A DNA stretch of 64,000 nt from Ideonella alba (GCF_018069875.1 NZ_JAGQDF010000010.1:1-64000); one strand, 5' to 3'. Positions 34,709-45,554 are shown, counted from the first letter of the stretch. A program made the numbers and translations. Notes: a model not told the origin generated them from the sequence alone.

Positions 34709-35503
34709 GGACCGCTCCGCCATCCCGGAGGTGTCCACCAGGTCGCGGTAGGCATGCCAGCTGGCGTGCGCCAGCCAGGGCACCACGAACACCAGGCCCA
34801 CCATCACGCTCAGCATGCCCAGGCCGCTCAGGGCCAGCAGCAGGAAGGCCCACAGGGCCATCGGTGCGGGGTGGGTCAGGACGGTCTTCCAGCTCACGAA
34901 GACGGCGGTGAGCACGCTGATCTGCCGGTCCAGCAGCAGCGGCAGGGTCACCACGCTGGAGGCGTAGACCGGCGCCGCCAGCACCGCGCCCAGCGCCATC
35001 CAGGTTTCGAACAGCGCACCACCTGGCGCCAGCACCACCAGGCGCAGGAAGTCCATCGGCGTGCGCACGCTGGCACCGGTCTGGGTCCAGATCAGCGCTG
35101 CCGAGGTCAGCACCCAGCCGGTGCCGGCCAGCGCCAGCAGCAGGCCGAACACCACCAGCCGCAGGTCGTTGGGCTTCCAGGCCCGCAACGCGGTGCCCAG
35201 GTCGGGTTGCTCGCCACGTTCAAGCGCTCGGCTGATCGCATACAGGCCGGTGGCCACCACCGGCGCCACCAGCAGGAAGCCGGTGAAGGCGCCAATCAGC
35301 AGCCAGAAGCGATCGGCCGCCAGCACCACGACCAGGGTTCCCCACAGCGCGGCGGCCACACCATGCAGCAAGCCGGGCACCGGGCAGTTCATCAGGTCGC
35401 CCCAGCCGCGCGCCAGCCAGCCCAGGGGCCGCAGCATCGGAATGCGGCGGACCTTGTAGCTGCGTGACTCGATCACGGCCTTTTCGGTCAACTTGTTGGG
35501 CAT
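34706..35503 (-). CDS. DUF2189 (BPSS1780-type) membrane protein
   Basis: 265 residues with about six membrane segments; it opens with a soluble stretch (IESRSYKVRRIPMLRPLGWLARG) and contains LLVAPVVATGLYAISRALERG. This fits the DUF2189 family common in Burkholderiales. Function is unknown. It lies 63 bp after glnD on the same strand, so it may be read from the map-glnD transcript. Confidence 0.85.
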   Translation of the reverse strand: MPNKLTEKAVIESRSYKVRRIPMLRPLGWLARGWGDLMNCPVPGLLHGVAAALWGTLVVVLAADRFWLLIGAFTGFLLVAPVVATGLYAISRALERGEQPDLGTALRAWKPNDLRLVVFGLLLALAGTGWVLTSAALIWTQTGASVRTPMDFLRLVVLAPGGALFETWMALGAVLAAPVYASSVVTLPLLLDRQISVLTAVFVSWKTVLTHPAPMALWAFLLLALSGLGMLSVMVGLVFVVPWLAHASWHAYRDLVDTSGMAERS

Positions 35504-35566
35504 CAGAGGGCTCCCATGGTGTCAGAGCGGTCGCGGTGGGACTTGAGCTGCAGCAAGCTTCGGCGT

Positions 35567-38173
35567 TCAGCGCACGTCGGCCAGCACGTCGAGCAGCTCG
35601 CTCTCGACCTGCAACTGCAGCCGCGGCTGCTGCAGCTCGGCGCCGCTGACCAGGAAGGTGTCCTCGACGCGCTCGCCCAGCGTGCTGACCTTGGCCAGCT
35701 GCAGGTTGATGTGGTGCGCGGCCAGCACCCGGGCGATCGCGTACAGCAGGCCCGAGCGGTCGCTGGCACTGACGCTGAGCAGCCAGCGCTGCGCCTTCTC
35801 GTCGGGTCGCAGCGCCACCCGCGGCTTGACCGGGAAGGAACGCACCCGGCGCGACACCCGCCCGCGCGAGGGCGGCGGCAGCGGTCCGTCGCTGGCCAGC
35901 GCGGCGCTGGCCTGGGTCTCGACCAGCTTGATCATGTCGCGGTAGGCGGCCGGGCTCTGGTCCTCGGCGTTGGGGTTGACCACCTGGAAGGTGTCGAGCG
36001 CGTAGCCGCTGCGCGTGGTGTGGACCTTGGCGTCCTGGATCGAGAAGCCGGCCCCGTCGAAGTAGCCGCAGATGCGCGCGAACAGGTCGGCGCGGTCGGG
36101 CGAGAAGACCAGCACCTGCAGGCCTTCGCCAATGGGCGAGGGGCGCGCACTGACCAGCGGCACCTGGGTCTCCAGGTGGCGCCACAGCGCGCGGGCGTGC
36201 CAGGCGATCTCGGCGGCATCGTGGCGCGCGAAGTAGCTGACGTCCAGCGTCTTCCACAGCGGCTGCTCGGTGCCCGGCAGCGCGGCGTGCAGCGCGAGGA
36301 TCTGCATCGCCTCCTGCTTGCGGGCCTCGATCTCGGCATCGGCGCTGTGCGGGGCGCCGCCCAGCGCACGCAGCGTGTAGCGGAACAGGTCTTCCAGCAG
36401 CTTGCCCTTCCAGGCGTTCCAGACCTTGGGGCTGGTGCCGCGGATGTCGGCCACGGTCAGCAGGTACAGGCCGGTCAGGTGGCGGGCGTCGCCCATGCGG
36501 CGGGCGAAGCGCTGGATGACCTCGGGGTCGTGCAGGTCCTCTTTCTGCGCCACGGTGCTCATCGTCAGGTGGTGGCGCACCAGGAACTCGACCAGCTCGG
36601 TCTCGTCGGGCTCCAGGCCGTGGTCGCGGCAGAAGCGGCGCACTTCGGTGGCGCCCAGCTCGGAGTGGTCACCACCGCGGCCCTTGGCCACGTCATGGAA
36701 GAGGGCGGCGATGTAGAGCAGCCAGGGCTTGTCCCACTGGCTGGCCAGCTGGGTGCAGAACGGGTACTCGTGGGCGTGCTCGGGGATGAAGAAGCGCCGC
36801 ACATTGCGCAGCACCATCAGGATGTGCTGGTCCACGGTGTAGACGTGGAACAGGTCGTGCTGCATGCGCCCGACGATGCGCCGGAACACCCACAGGTAGC
36901 GCCCCAGCACCGAGGTCTGGTTCATCAGCCTGAAGGCGTGCGTCTGCCCTTCGGGCTGGCGCAGGATGTCCATGAACAGCTCGCGGTTCAGCGGATCTCG
37001 CCGGAACCGGCTGTCCATCACGCCCCGGGCGTTGTAGAGCGCGCGCAGCGTGCGCGCCGACAGGCCCTTGACGCCGGTGGTCTGCTGGTAGACCAGGAAG
37101 GTCTCGAGGATGGCGTGCGGGTTGTCCGAGTACAGGTCGTCGCGCGCCACCTCGAGCATGCCGCCGCGGTCCAGGAAGCGGGCGTTGATCGGCCGCATCG
37201 GCACCTGCTCGCTGGCACTGACGCGCTCGTCGATGCCCAGCATCAGGATCTGGTTGAGCTGGGTCACCGCCTTGGCCGCCCAGTAGTAGCGGTGCATCAG
37301 CTGTTCGCTGGCGCGCGCGCCCTTGGTGGACTGGTAGCCGAAGCTCTCGGCCACCGAGGTCTGCAGATCGAAGACCAGGCGGTCCTCGCGCCGGCCGGCG
37401 ATCACATGCAGGCGGCAGCGGATCAGGCGCAGCGTGCCCTCATGGCGCTGCAGCTGCTTGACCTCGAAGGGCGTCAGCAGGCCCTTGGCGGCCAGCTCGC
37501 TCCAGGTGCGGCCCAGGCCCGCGGCGCGGGCCACCCAGATCACCACCTGCAGGTCGCGCAGGCCGCCGGGGCTTTCCTTGCAGTTGGGCTCCAGCGAGTA
37601 CGGCGTGTCCTCGTACTTGACGTGGCGCTGGCGCATCTCCAGCGTCTTGGCACGCAGGAAGGCGGCCGGATCCAGCGCCTCGGCGGTGGCCTTGGCAAAG
37701 GCCTGGTACAGCCGGCGCGGACCGGTCAGCAGCCGGCTTTCCAGCAGCGAGGTCTGCACGGTGACGTCGGCCTGGGCCTCGCGCACGCAGTCCTCGACGG
37801 TGCGCACCGAAGAGCCGATCTCCAGGCCGATGTCCCAGCAGGCGGTGATGAACGCACTGACGGCCTCGCGCACCGCATCGGTCTCGGGCTCGGGTAGCAG
37901 CACCAGCACGTCGACGTCGGAGTAGGGGTAGAGCTCACCGCGGCCGTAGCCGCCCACCGCCACCAGGGCCGCCCCGGCGGGCAGGCCGCTGGCCTGCCAC
38001 AGCTGCACCAGCGTGGCGTCCACATGCCGCGCCAGGCCGTGCAGCAGCAGGCGCGCACTGGTGGCGCTGGGGCGCGCCTCCTTGAAGTGGGTGAGCAGCG
38101 CCTCCTTGCCCTGGCGGAAGCGCGTGCGCAGCTCCGCCACCGACAGCGCGGCGCTGGGCGCGGTCGCCGACAT
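35567..38173 (-). CDS. glnD: Bifunctional uridylyltransferase/uridylyl-removing enzyme (PII modifier)
   Basis: 868 residues, close to the 890 of E. coli GlnD. It senses glutamine and adds or removes UMP on PII proteins, controlling nitrogen assimilation. The nucleotidyltransferase motif GGYGRGELYPYSDVD is at residues 74-88. An HD phosphohydrolase domain (HDVAKGRGGDHS) lies near 491, and two ACT domains near 690 (SPDRADLFARI) and 795 (SASDRSGLLYAIA). The ATG at 38173 overlaps the map stop (ATGA); a longer in-frame extension upstream would lie wholly inside map and is rejected. Confidence 0.96.
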   Translation of the reverse strand: MSATAPSAALSVAELRTRFRQGKEALLTHFKEARPSATSARLLLHGLARHVDATLVQLWQASGLPAGAALVAVGGYGRGELYPYSDVDVLVLLPEPETDAVREAVSAFITACWDIGLEIGSSVRTVEDCVREAQADVTVQTSLLESRLLTGPRRLYQAFAKATAEALDPAAFLRAKTLEMRQRHVKYEDTPYSLEPNCKESPGGLRDLQVVIWVARAAGLGRTWSELAAKGLLTPFEVKQLQRHEGTLRLIRCRLHVIAGRREDRLVFDLQTSVAESFGYQSTKGARASEQLMHRYYWAAKAVTQLNQILMLGIDERVSASEQVPMRPINARFLDRGGMLEVARDDLYSDNPHAILETFLVYQQTTGVKGLSARTLRALYNARGVMDSRFRRDPLNRELFMDILRQPEGQTHAFRLMNQTSVLGRYLWVFRRIVGRMQHDLFHVYTVDQHILMVLRNVRRFFIPEHAHEYPFCTQLASQWDKPWLLYIAALFHDVAKGRGGDHSELGATEVRRFCRDHGLEPDETELVEFLVRHHLTMSTVAQKEDLHDPEVIQRFARRMGDARHLTGLYLLTVADIRGTSPKVWNAWKGKLLEDLFRYTLRALGGAPHSADAEIEARKQEAMQILALHAALPGTEQPLWKTLDVSYFARHDAAEIAWHARALWRHLETQVPLVSARPSPIGEGLQVLVFSPDRADLFARICGYFDGAGFSIQDAKVHTTRSGYALDTFQVVNPNAEDQSPAAYRDMIKLVETQASAALASDGPLPPPSRGRVSRRVRSFPVKPRVALRPDEKAQRWLLSVSASDRSGLLYAIARVLAAHHINLQLAKVSTLGERVEDTFLVSGAELQQPRLQLQVESELLDVLADVR

Positions 38174-38985
38174 CAGGCGCCGGGCGCGGTGATGAAGGAC
38201 GGCGGCGGCGGCGTGCGGTCGGAGACCGTCAGCACCTCGTAGCCGGTCTCGGTGACCACCACCGTGTGCTCCCACTGGGCCGACAGCGAGCGGTCCTTGG
38301 TGACGATGGTCCAGCCGTCGCCCATTTCCTTGATCTCGCGCCGGCCGGCGTTGATCATCGGCTCGATCGTGAAGACCATGCCGGGCACCAGTTCCTCCAG
38401 CGTGCCCGGGCGGCCGTAATGCAGCACCTGGGGCTCCTCGTGGAACTTGCGGCCGATGCCGTGGCCGCAGAACTCGCGCACCACCGAGTAGCCCTGCGAT
38501 TCGGCAAAGGTCTGGATCGCATGGCCGATGTCGCCCAGCCGGGCGCCGGGGCGCACCTTGGCAATGCCCTTCCACATGGCGTCGAAGGTGATCTGGCACA
38601 GCCGCTTGGCGGCGATGCTGCCTTCGCCCACCACGTACATGCGGCTGGAGTCGCCGTGCCAGCCGTCCTTGATCACGGTGACGTCCAGGTTGACGATGTC
38701 GCCGTTCTTCAGCGGCCGGTCGTTCGGGATGCCGTGGCAGACCTGGTGGTTGATCGAGGCGCAGATCGACTTCGGGTAGGGCTTGTAGCCGCTGGGCGCG
38801 TAGTTCAGCGGCGCAGGGATCGCCTTCTGCTCGTGCACGATCATGTCGTGCGCCAGCTTGTCGAGCTGCTCGGTGGTCACGCCGGGCTTGACGTGCTCGG
38901 CCAGCATGTCCAGCACTTCGGCGGTGAGGCGGCCGGCGACGCGCATCATCTCGATGTCGGCCGGGGTCTTGAAGGTGATTGCCAT
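38173..38985 (-). CDS. map: Type I methionine aminopeptidase
   Basis: 270 residues. It removes the initiator Met from nascent proteins and uses two metal ions. Family stretches with the metal ligands are present: NLDVTVIKDGWHGDSSRM, FCGHGIGRKFHEEP, FTIEPMIN and WEHTVVVTETG. It lacks the extra N-terminal zinc/linker region, as expected for type Ia. It is divergent from purL and coupled to glnD by an ATGA overlap, a pairing common in Betaproteobacteria. Confidence 0.97.
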   Translation of the reverse strand: MAITFKTPADIEMMRVAGRLTAEVLDMLAEHVKPGVTTEQLDKLAHDMIVHEQKAIPAPLNYAPSGYKPYPKSICASINHQVCHGIPNDRPLKNGDIVNLDVTVIKDGWHGDSSRMYVVGEGSIAAKRLCQITFDAMWKGIAKVRPGARLGDIGHAIQTFAESQGYSVVREFCGHGIGRKFHEEPQVLHYGRPGTLEELVPGMVFTIEPMINAGRREIKEMGDGWTIVTKDRSLSAQWEHTVVVTETGYEVLTVSDRTPPPPSFITAPGA

Positions 38986-39102
38986 AAGGGGTGATTATTT
39001 CACCTCGCCGTAGAATCCCGGGTTTTCACCGACGGTCGCCCCCGCCTCAGGGCGGGTCATCGTGCGCCACCGTCCCCGACGCCCCCCGGAAGCGCCCCGT
39101 CC
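38986..39102. promoter_or_regulatory. Divergent map/purL promoter region
   Basis: 117 bp between divergent starts. A TAGAAT box at 39011-39016 is a possible -10 for purL, but no good -35 is found at normal spacing. No riboswitch-like structure was recognised. Confidence 0.3.
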
Positions 39103-42100
39103 ATGGCCCACACCCATCACCTGATGCACTTCGAGGGCGGCAATGCCCTGTCCGCGTTCCGCGCCGCCGCGCTGCTGCCGCGCCTGCAGGCCGCCTGCCC
39201 GCGCATCACCGGCGTCAGCGCCCGCCATGTGCACTGGGTGCTGAGCGACCAGGCGCTGGCCGCCGACGACACCGACAAGCTGGCCCGCCTGCTCGACTAC
39301 GGCGATCCCTGCACCGCCGGTGACGAAGGCACGCTGGTGCTGGTGATGCCGCGCCTGGGCACCGTCTCGCCCTGGGCCTCCAAGGCCACCGACATCGCCC
39401 ACAACTGCGGCCTGGGTATCCACCGCGTCGAGCGGGTCACCGAGTTCCGCCTGCACCTGAAGGACGGCCTGATCGCCGGCCTGACGGGGGCCAGCAAGGC
39501 GCTCAGCGCCGATGAACTGCAGGCCTGCGCCGCGCTGCTGCACGACCGCATGACCGAGAGCGTGGCCTTCGAGCGCGATGCGGCCCGCCACCTGTTCGAC
39601 GAGCAGCCGGCCGAGCCGATGGCCCATGTTGACGTGCTGGGCCAGGGCCGTGCCGCGCTGGAAGCGGCCAACACCGAATTCGGTCTGGCGCTGTCGGCTG
39701 ACGAGATCGACTACCTGGTGGCCGCCTTCCAGGGCCTGGGGCGCAACCCCAGCGATGTCGAGCTGATGATGTTCGCGCAGGCCAACTCCGAGCACTGCCG
39801 CCACAAGATCTTCAACGCCGACTTCATCATCGACGGCCAGCCGCAGCCGCTGTCGATGTTCGGCATGATCCGCAACACCGAGAAGCTCAACCCGCAGCGC
39901 ACCGTCATCGCCTACAACGACAATGCGGCGGTGATGGAAGGCGGCCCGGTCACCCGCTGGCTGCCTCAGGGCTACACCGACGCGCCGGTCTATGGCCCGC
40001 GTGACGAAGTGGCCCATGTGCTGATGAAGGTGGAGACCCATAACCACCCGACGGCGATCTCGCCGTTCCCGGGTGCGGCCACCGGCGCCGGCGGCGAGAT
40101 CCGCGACGAGGGCGCCACCGGCCGCGGCGCCAAGCCCAAGGCGGGCCTGACCGGCTTCAGCGTCTCGAACCTGTATCTGCCGGACACCGACGAGCCCTGG
40201 GAGGCCCAGCCCTACGGCAAGCCCGAGCACATCGCCAGCGCGCTGCAGATCATGATCGAGGGCCCGATCGGCGGTGCGGCCTTCAACAACGAGTTCGGCC
40301 GACCCAACCTGGGCGGCTACTTCCGCGTCTTCGAGCAGACCGTGGGCGAGGGCGCCCAGGCGCTGCGCCGCGGCTACCACAAGCCCATCATGATCGCCGG
40401 CGGCATCGGCACGATCAGCGACGGCCAGACGAAGAAACTGCCCTTCGGCGCCGGCACGCTGCTGGTGCAGCTGGGCGGCCCGGGCATGCGCATCGGCATG
40501 GGCGGCGGCGCGGCCAGCTCGATGGCGGCGGGCACCAATGCCGCGTCGCTGGACTTCGACAGCGTGCAGCGCGGCAACCCCGAGATCCAGCGCCGCGCCC
40601 AGGAGGTCATCAACCACTGCTGGACGCTGGGTGTCGACAACCCGATCGTCGCGATCCACGACGTCGGCGCCGGGGGCATCTCCAATGCCTTCCCCGAACT
40701 GGTGGACGGCGCCGGCAAGGGCGCGCGCTTCGACATCCGCAAGGTGCCGCTGGAGGAAACCGGCCTGGCGCCCAAGGAGATCTGGTGCAACGAGAGCCAG
40801 GAGCGCTACGTGCTGGCGCTGGACCCGGCCAAGCTGGATGCGTTCGACGCGATGGCCCGCCGCGAGCGCTGTCCCTACGCCGTGGTCGGCGTGGCCACCG
40901 ACGAGACCGAGCTGATCCTGGAGGACGGCCCCGGCGGCGAGCGCGTGATCGACATGCCGATGGAGGTGCTGCTGGGCAAGCCGCCCAAGATGCAGCGCGA
41001 CGTGCAGCGTCTGCCCCGGCCGGTGGCACCGCTGAACCTGACCGGCGTGGCGCTGGAGCAGGCCGCGCTCGATGTGCTGCGCCACCCCACCGTGGCCAGC
41101 AAGCGCTTCCTGGTCAGCATTGGTGACCGCACCGTGGGCGGCCTGAACCACCGCGACCAGATGGTCGGCCCCTGGCAGGTGCCGGTGGCCGATTGCGCGG
41201 TCACGCTGGCCGACTTCAGCGGCCTGCGCGGCGAGGCGATGAGCATGGGCGAGCGCACGCCGCTGGCCAGCATCGATGCGCCGGCCTCGGGCCGGATGGC
41301 GGTGGCCGAGGCCATCACCAACCTGCTGGCGGCGCCGATCGACCTGTCCCGCGTCAAGCTCAGCGCCAACTGGATGGCGGCCTGCGGCGAACCGGGCGAG
41401 GACGCCGCGCTGTACGACACCGTCAAGGCGGTGGGCATGGAACTCTGCCCGGCGCTGGGGGTGGGCATCCCGGTGGGCAAGGACAGTCTGTCGATGCGCA
41501 CCCGCTGGAGCGACGCGGGGCAGACCCGGCAGGTGGTGGCGCCGGTGTCGCTGATCGTCTCGGCCTTCGTCACGCTGGACGACATCCGCGGCACGCTGAC
41601 GCCGCAGCTGCAGGAGGGTGACACCACGCTGGTGCTGGTCGATCTGGGCAACGGCCGTGCGCGCATGGCCGGCTCGATCCTGGCGCAGACGCTGCAGCAG
41701 TTCGGTGACCAGGTGCCTGACCTGGACGATCCGGCCCAGCTCAAGGCCCTTGTGGCCGCCGTCAACCAGCTGCGCGCCGAGGGCCGGCTGCTGGCCTACC
41801 ACGACCGCTCCGATGGCGGCCTGTGGGCGGCGGCCTGCGAGATGGCCTTTGCCGGCCAGCGCGGCGTCAGCCTGAACGTGGACCTGCTGGTCACCGAAGG
41901 CGACGGCATCCACGACAGCCGCGCCGACACCGGCGACGCCAAGAACTGGGCGGCCCAGACCAGCGGCCGCCGCGAGGAACTCACCCTCAAGGCCTTGTTC
42001 AACGAGGAACTGGGCGTGCTGCTGCAGGTGCGCAGCGCCGACCGCGATGCGGTGCTGGCCACGCTGCGCGCCCACGGCCTGAGCCGCCAGAGCCACGTGG

Positions 42101-43110
42101 TGGGCAAGACCAACGACAAGCGGGTGGTCGAGGTCTGGCGCGACGCCAAGCCGCAGTTCAGCGCCCCGCTGCGCACGCTGCAGCAGGCCTGGGACGAGGT
42201 CAGCTGGCGCATCGCCCGGCTGCGCGACAACCCCGCCTGCGCCGACCAGGAGCACGCGCTGGCCGGCGGCGATGACGCCGGCCTGCACTGGGCGCCGTCC
42301 TTCGATCCCTCCGACGACGTGGCCGCCCCGTTCCTGAACCTGGGCGCGCGCCCCAAGGTGGCCATCCTGCGCGAGCAGGGCGTCAACAGCCACGTCGAGA
42401 CCAGCCACGCCTTCGCACTGGCCGGCTTCGATACGCACGACGTGCACATGAGCGACCTGCAGTCGGGCGGCGCGCAGCTGGCGCAGTTCAAGGGCTTCGT
42501 GGCCTGCGGCGGCTTCAGCTACGGCGACACGCTGGGGGCCGGCGAGGGCTGGGCCCGCTCGGTGATGTTCAATCCGCGGCTGGCCGAGCAGTTCACCGCC
42601 TTCTTCGGTCGCAGCGACACCTTCGCGCTGGGCATCTGCAACGGCTGCCAGATGATGGCGGCGCTCAGCCCCATCATCCCAGGTGCCCAGCACTGGCCCA
42701 AGTTCACCCGCAACCGCAGCGAGCAGTTCGAAGCCCGCCTGGCCATGGTCGAGGTGCTGGACAGCCCCAGCATCTTCTTCCAGGGCATGGCCGGCAGCCG
42801 CCTGCCGATCGCCGTGGCGCATGGCGAGGGCTTTGCCGACTTCAGCCAGCGTGGCGACGCCACCCAGGTGGCGCGTGCGATGCGCTTTGTCGACGGCAGC
42901 GGCCAGCCCACCGAGACCTATCCGCTCAACCCCAACGGCAGCCCCGGCGGCCTGACCAGCGTGACCACGCCCGATGGCCGTTTCACCGTGCTGATGCCGC
43001 ACCCCGAGCGCGTGTTCCGCAATGCGCTGTTCAGCTGGCAAGGCGGCGACCTCACCGCGCTGAGCCCCTGGATGCGCATGTTCCGCAACGCCCGCCGCTG
43101 GGTGGGCTGA
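39103..43110 (+). CDS. purL: Phosphoribosylformylglycinamidine synthase (single-chain)
   Basis: 1335 residues, the full length of the large proteobacterial form. It performs the fourth step of purine synthesis, converting FGAR to FGAM with glutamine and ATP. The N-terminal FGAM synthase halves carry [30 protein letters not shown] and GGGAASSM. The C-terminal class I glutaminase has the nucleophile Cys1179 in GICNGCQM and the His1300/Glu1302 pair in MPHPERVFR. It is monocistronic, followed by a repeat-rich gap. Confidence 0.97.
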   Translation: MAHTHHLMHFEGGNALSAFRAAALLPRLQAACPRITGVSARHVHWVLSDQALAADDTDKLARLLDYGDPCTAGDEGTLVLVMPRLGTVSPWASKATDIAHNCGLGIHRVERVTEFRLHLKDGLIAGLTGASKALSADELQACAALLHDRMTESVAFERDAARHLFDEQPAEPMAHVDVLGQGRAALEAANTEFGLALSADEIDYLVAAFQGLGRNPSDVELMMFAQANSEHCRHKIFNADFIIDGQPQPLSMFGMIRNTEKLNPQRTVIAYNDNAAVMEGGPVTRWLPQGYTDAPVYGPRDEVAHVLMKVETHNHPTAISPFPGAATGAGGEIRDEGATGRGAKPKAGLTGFSVSNLYLPDTDEPWEAQPYGKPEHIASALQIMIEGPIGGAAFNNEFGRPNLGGYFRVFEQTVGEGAQALRRGYHKPIMIAGGIGTISDGQTKKLPFGAGTLLVQLGGPGMRIGMGGGAASSMAAGTNAASLDFDSVQRGNPEIQRRAQEVINHCWTLGVDNPIVAIHDVGAGGISNAFPELVDGAGKGARFDIRKVPLEETGLAPKEIWCNESQERYVLALDPAKLDAFDAMARRERCPYAVVGVATDETELILEDGPGGERVIDMPMEVLLGKPPKMQRDVQRLPRPVAPLNLTGVALEQAALDVLRHPTVASKRFLVSIGDRTVGGLNHRDQMVGPWQVPVADCAVTLADFSGLRGEAMSMGERTPLASIDAPASGRMAVAEAITNLLAAPIDLSRVKLSANWMAACGEPGEDAALYDTVKAVGMELCPALGVGIPVGKDSLSMRTRWSDAGQTRQVVAPVSLIVSAFVTLDDIRGTLTPQLQEGDTTLVLVDLGNGRARMAGSILAQTLQQFGDQVPDLDDPAQLKALVAAVNQLRAEGRLLAYHDRSDGGLWAAACEMAFAGQRGVSLNVDLLVTEGDGIHDSRADTGDAKNWAAQTSGRREELTLKALFNEELGVLLQVRSADRDAVLATLRAHGLSRQSHVVGKTNDKRVVEVWRDAKPQFSAPLRTLQQAWDEVSWRIARLRDNPACADQEHALAGGDDAGLHWAPSFDPSDDVAAPFLNLGARPKVAILREQGVNSHVETSHAFALAGFDTHDVHMSDLQSGGAQLAQFKGFVACGGFSYGDTLGAGEGWARSVMFNPRLAEQFTAFFGRSDTFALGICNGCQMMAALSPIIPGAQHWPKFTRNRSEQFEARLAMVEVLDSPSIFFQGMAGSRLPIAVAHGEGFADFSQRGDATQVARAMRFVDGSGQPTETYPLNPNGSPGGLTSVTTPDGRFTVLMPHPERVFRNALFSWQGGDLTALSPWMRMFRNARRWVG

Positions 43111-43119
43111 CGTCTTGCT

Positions 43120-43355
43120 GCCCACAGCGGCCGTAGGCCGCTGTGGGCCAAGGCCCCGAACGTTGGGCTCCCCCCAGCCCCCCTCCGAGAGGGTGGCTCC
43201 AGTCAGAACCACAAAAGGTGGTGCGCCAAGCGTGCCAGCGCCACGCCGGCCGGCAGGCCGGCCCGAAGCTCATGCTGGAGCCCCCTTCTTGGAGGGGGGC
43301 TGGGGGGAGCTCAACGGAATAGGGCTCTGCCCACAGCGGCCGTAGGCCGCTGTGG
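43120..43355. repeat. Repeat cluster after purL: two identical hairpins and an inverted pair of dispersed repeats
   Basis: A 29-bp hairpin (gcccacagcggcc-gta-ggccgctgtgggc) occurs at 43120-43148 and again at 43329-43357. Between them lie two copies of the dispersed element also found after phaB, in opposite orientation: 43161-43202 and 43275-43316 (CGTTGGGCTCCCCC ... GGCTCCAG). A further stem gccggcc/ggccggc lies at about 43245-43262. No coding potential; the whole can fold as a nested structure and probably ends purL transcription. Confidence 0.8.
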
Positions 43356-43388
43356 GCAGCTTGCCGACATTCTGCTTCCGGCCATGGC

Positions 43389-44015
43389 ATGCTGTTGCCG
43401 ATGAACGCCTCGCCGCCTGCCAAGCCCTTTGCCCCGTCCGCCGAGCGAAACCGGGAGCCGATCCTGGCCGCGTTGCGCCCCCGACTGGCAGGTGTTCGGC
43501 GCCTGCTTGAGATCGGCAGCGGCACCGGCCAGCATGCGGTGCACTGCGCACCCGCACTGCCGCATCTGGTGTGGCAGACCAGTGAGCGGCCGGCACAACT
43601 CGCTGGTCTGCGGTGCTGGCTGGACGAGGCCGCGCTGCCCAACACGCCGCCGCCGCTGGCCCTGGACATGGACCATCCAGACTGGCCCGAGCAGGCCGGC
43701 GGGGCGGTGCACGACGTCGTGTTCAGTGCCAACACGCTGCACATCATGCCCTGGACCACCGTGGGTGCCTGGTTCGCGGCCCTGCCGCGCGTGCTGGCGC
43801 CCGCGGGCCGCCTGCTGGTCTACGGGCCCTTCATCGAGGCGGATCGCCCGACGGCGCCGAGCAACCTGCGTTTTGACGCGCAGTTGCGTGCCCAGGCCCC
43901 TCACCAGGGGGTGCGCCGGCTGGACGCGCTGGATGCGCTGGCGGCGCAGGTGGGCCTGCAGCGACGGGAGCGGGTGGAGATGCCCGCCAACAACCTGTTG
44001 GTGGTGTGGGGCTAG
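43389..44015 (+). CDS. DUF938 family SAM-dependent methyltransferase-like protein
   Basis: 208 residues from the ATG at 43389; the ATG at 43401 is equally possible since neither has a good ribosome binding site. It opens with KPFAPSAERNREPILAAL, the DUF938 hallmark. The SAM-binding glycine motif LEIGSGTGQHAVH follows, then NTLHIMPW and GRLLVYGPF. Substrate unknown. Confidence 0.88.
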   Translation: MLLPMNASPPAKPFAPSAERNREPILAALRPRLAGVRRLLEIGSGTGQHAVHCAPALPHLVWQTSERPAQLAGLRCWLDEAALPNTPPPLALDMDHPDWPEQAGGAVHDVVFSANTLHIMPWTTVGAWFAALPRVLAPAGRLLVYGPFIEADRPTAPSNLRFDAQLRAQAPHQGVRRLDALDALAAQVGLQRRERVEMPANNLLVVWG

Positions 44016-44024
44016 ACTCGCCCC

Positions 44025-44390
44025 ATGCCTCTTGACCTGTACGCCCTGCTGGAACGGGACGCCTTCACCCTGGTGCCCGACCGTGCGCCGTTCGACACCG
44101 AGGCGATCGCCGACTTCGTGCTGTCAACGCTGACCGGCGCCTGGCGCGACCCGGACCGCCCCCAGGCGCTGCTGGTCTTCGGTGACGACGACGACCTGAC
44201 CGAATTCCTGGCCACGCGCACGCCGTCCATGCAGGAGCGCTTCAGCTACCCGGTCGTGATGGTGGTGGACCTGCAGCCCCAGCGCGTCAGGATCGACATC
44301 TTTGCCGGCGAGGAATTCCACGACCCGGCCGCAGAGCTGACGCGCTGGATCGAGGCGCACTGGCCCTGCCACGTCGCCAACGAGGACTGA
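44025..44390 (+). CDS. Small hypothetical protein
   Basis: 121 residues, starting 10 bp after the DUF938 stop and so likely co-transcribed. It is acidic and soluble, with an alternating hydrophobic core (YPVVMVVDLQPQRVRIDIFAGEEF) and no membrane segment or motif that I recognise. Codon use matches neighbouring genes. It ends 15 bp before the convergent aminotransferase gene. Confidence 0.65.
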   Translation: MPLDLYALLERDAFTLVPDRAPFDTEAIADFVLSTLTGAWRDPDRPQALLVFGDDDDLTEFLATRTPSMQERFSYPVVMVVDLQPQRVRIDIFAGEEFHDPAAELTRWIEAHWPCHVANED

Positions 44391-44405
44391 GCGCCCGGCA
44401 GCCGC

Positions 44406-45554
44406 TCAGCGCAGGGCCGGCGCGTCCAGCAGGCGCTGGATGTCCTGCTCGGTGGTGTAGGCCTGGGCCGAGACGCGCACAAACACCTGGCCGGCGTGCG
44501 TGGTGACCGGCACCTCGATCCGGCTCTCGTCAAACAGGCGCTGGCGCAAGGCCTCGGGGTCCTGCGCCGGCACCGGAATGGCGGCCATCTGCGCCCAGTC
44601 GCGCTCATCGGCAATGGGCTCCCCACCATGGCGCCGGCACAGCGCGTCCATCGCCTGGGCCACCAGGGCATGGCTGCGCTGGCGCACCGCCGGCCAGTCG
44701 TGTGCGTCCTGGAAACGCAGCGCGTCGGGCACGGTCAGCCAGGGCGTGATGTCGCGCGTGCCCTGCCACTGCATGCGCCGCTCCAGCGGCGTGCGGCCCA
44801 GCCAGGTGTCCAGACCGGCGTGGCTGAGGGTGTCCTCGGCATAGCCCCAACTGGTCACCGGCGCGTCCAGCATGGCCTGCCAGGCCGGCTGCGCGTGCAG
44901 GAAGGCCGAGCCCTTGGGGGCGCACTGCCACTTGTGGCAGTTGCCCACGTAGAAGTCGGCGCCGATGGCCGCCAGGTCCAGCGGGATCTGCCCCGGCGCA
45001 TGGGCGCCATCCACCAGCACCGGCAGGCCGCGCTGCCGGGCGGCTGCGCAGACCTCGGCCACCGGCAGGGTCAGGGCGGTGGTCGAGGTGATGTGGCTCA
45101 GGTAGATCAGCCGGGTGCGCGGGCCGACGGCAGCCAGCAGCCGCTCGACCACCTGCGCGGGCCGGTAGGGCAGCGGGATCTCGACCCGCCGGTAGTGCGC
45201 GCCCCGCTGCGCACACACCCGTTGCCAGGTGGCGTCGCAGGCGCCGTATTCCAGGTCGGTGGCCAGCACCTCGTCACCCGGCTGCAGCGCAAAGGAGCGG
45301 GCCACGACATTGACCCCGGTGGTGGAGTTGGGCATGAAGACCAGGTCCTCGCCGCGTGCGCCGATCGCCTGGCCCAGGGCCTCGCGCGCGGCAGCCAGCA
45401 GGCCCCCTGAGCGTCGGCCCAGAAACTCGACCGGGTTGCGTTCCTGCTCGTGCTGCCATCGGGACAGGGCGGCCAGCACCTCGCGCGGGCAGGCGCCGAA
45501 GGAGCCGTGGTTCAGGAAGACGATGTCGGGGTCCAGCAGGAACAGGTCGCGCAT
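44406..45554 (-). CDS. Class V aminotransferase (isopenicillin-N epimerase-like)
   Basis: 382 residues of the PLP-dependent class V fold. Expected residues are present: LNHGSFGACP at the N-terminus, NSTTGVN, Asp182 in VDGAH for the pyridine nitrogen, and the PLP lysine Lys208 in GNCHKW. The sequence resembles the isopenicillin-N epimerase-like branch, whose members are mostly uncharacterised amino-acid lyases or transaminases. The substrate is not predictable. Confidence 0.88.
   Translation of the reverse strand: MRDLFLLDPDIVFLNHGSFGACPREVLAALSRWQHEQERNPVEFLGRRSGGLLAAAREALGQAIGARGEDLVFMPNSTTGVNVVARSFALQPGDEVLATDLEYGACDATWQRVCAQRGAHYRRVEIPLPYRPAQVVERLLAAVGPRTRLIYLSHITSTTALTLPVAEVCAAARQRGLPVLVDGAHAPGQIPLDLAAIGADFYVGNCHKWQCAPKGSAFLHAQPAWQAMLDAPVTSWGYAEDTLSHAGLDTWLGRTPLERRMQWQGTRDITPWLTVPDALRFQDAHDWPAVRQRSHALVAQAMDALCRRHGGEPIADERDWAQMAAIPVPAQDPEALRQRLFDESRIEVPVTTHAGQVFVRVSAQAYTTEQDIQRLLDAPALR

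Noticed and set aside
38174-38599. Upstream extension of the glnD frame by 142 codons
   Set aside because: It lies wholly inside map. The ATG at 38173 with an ATGA overlap gives the normal GlnD length and N-terminus.
38995-43212. Minus-strand frame of 1405 codons opposite purL
   Set aside because: Antisense to a gene with all PurL motifs; the product is rich in Gly/His/Gln/Ala and resembles no family.
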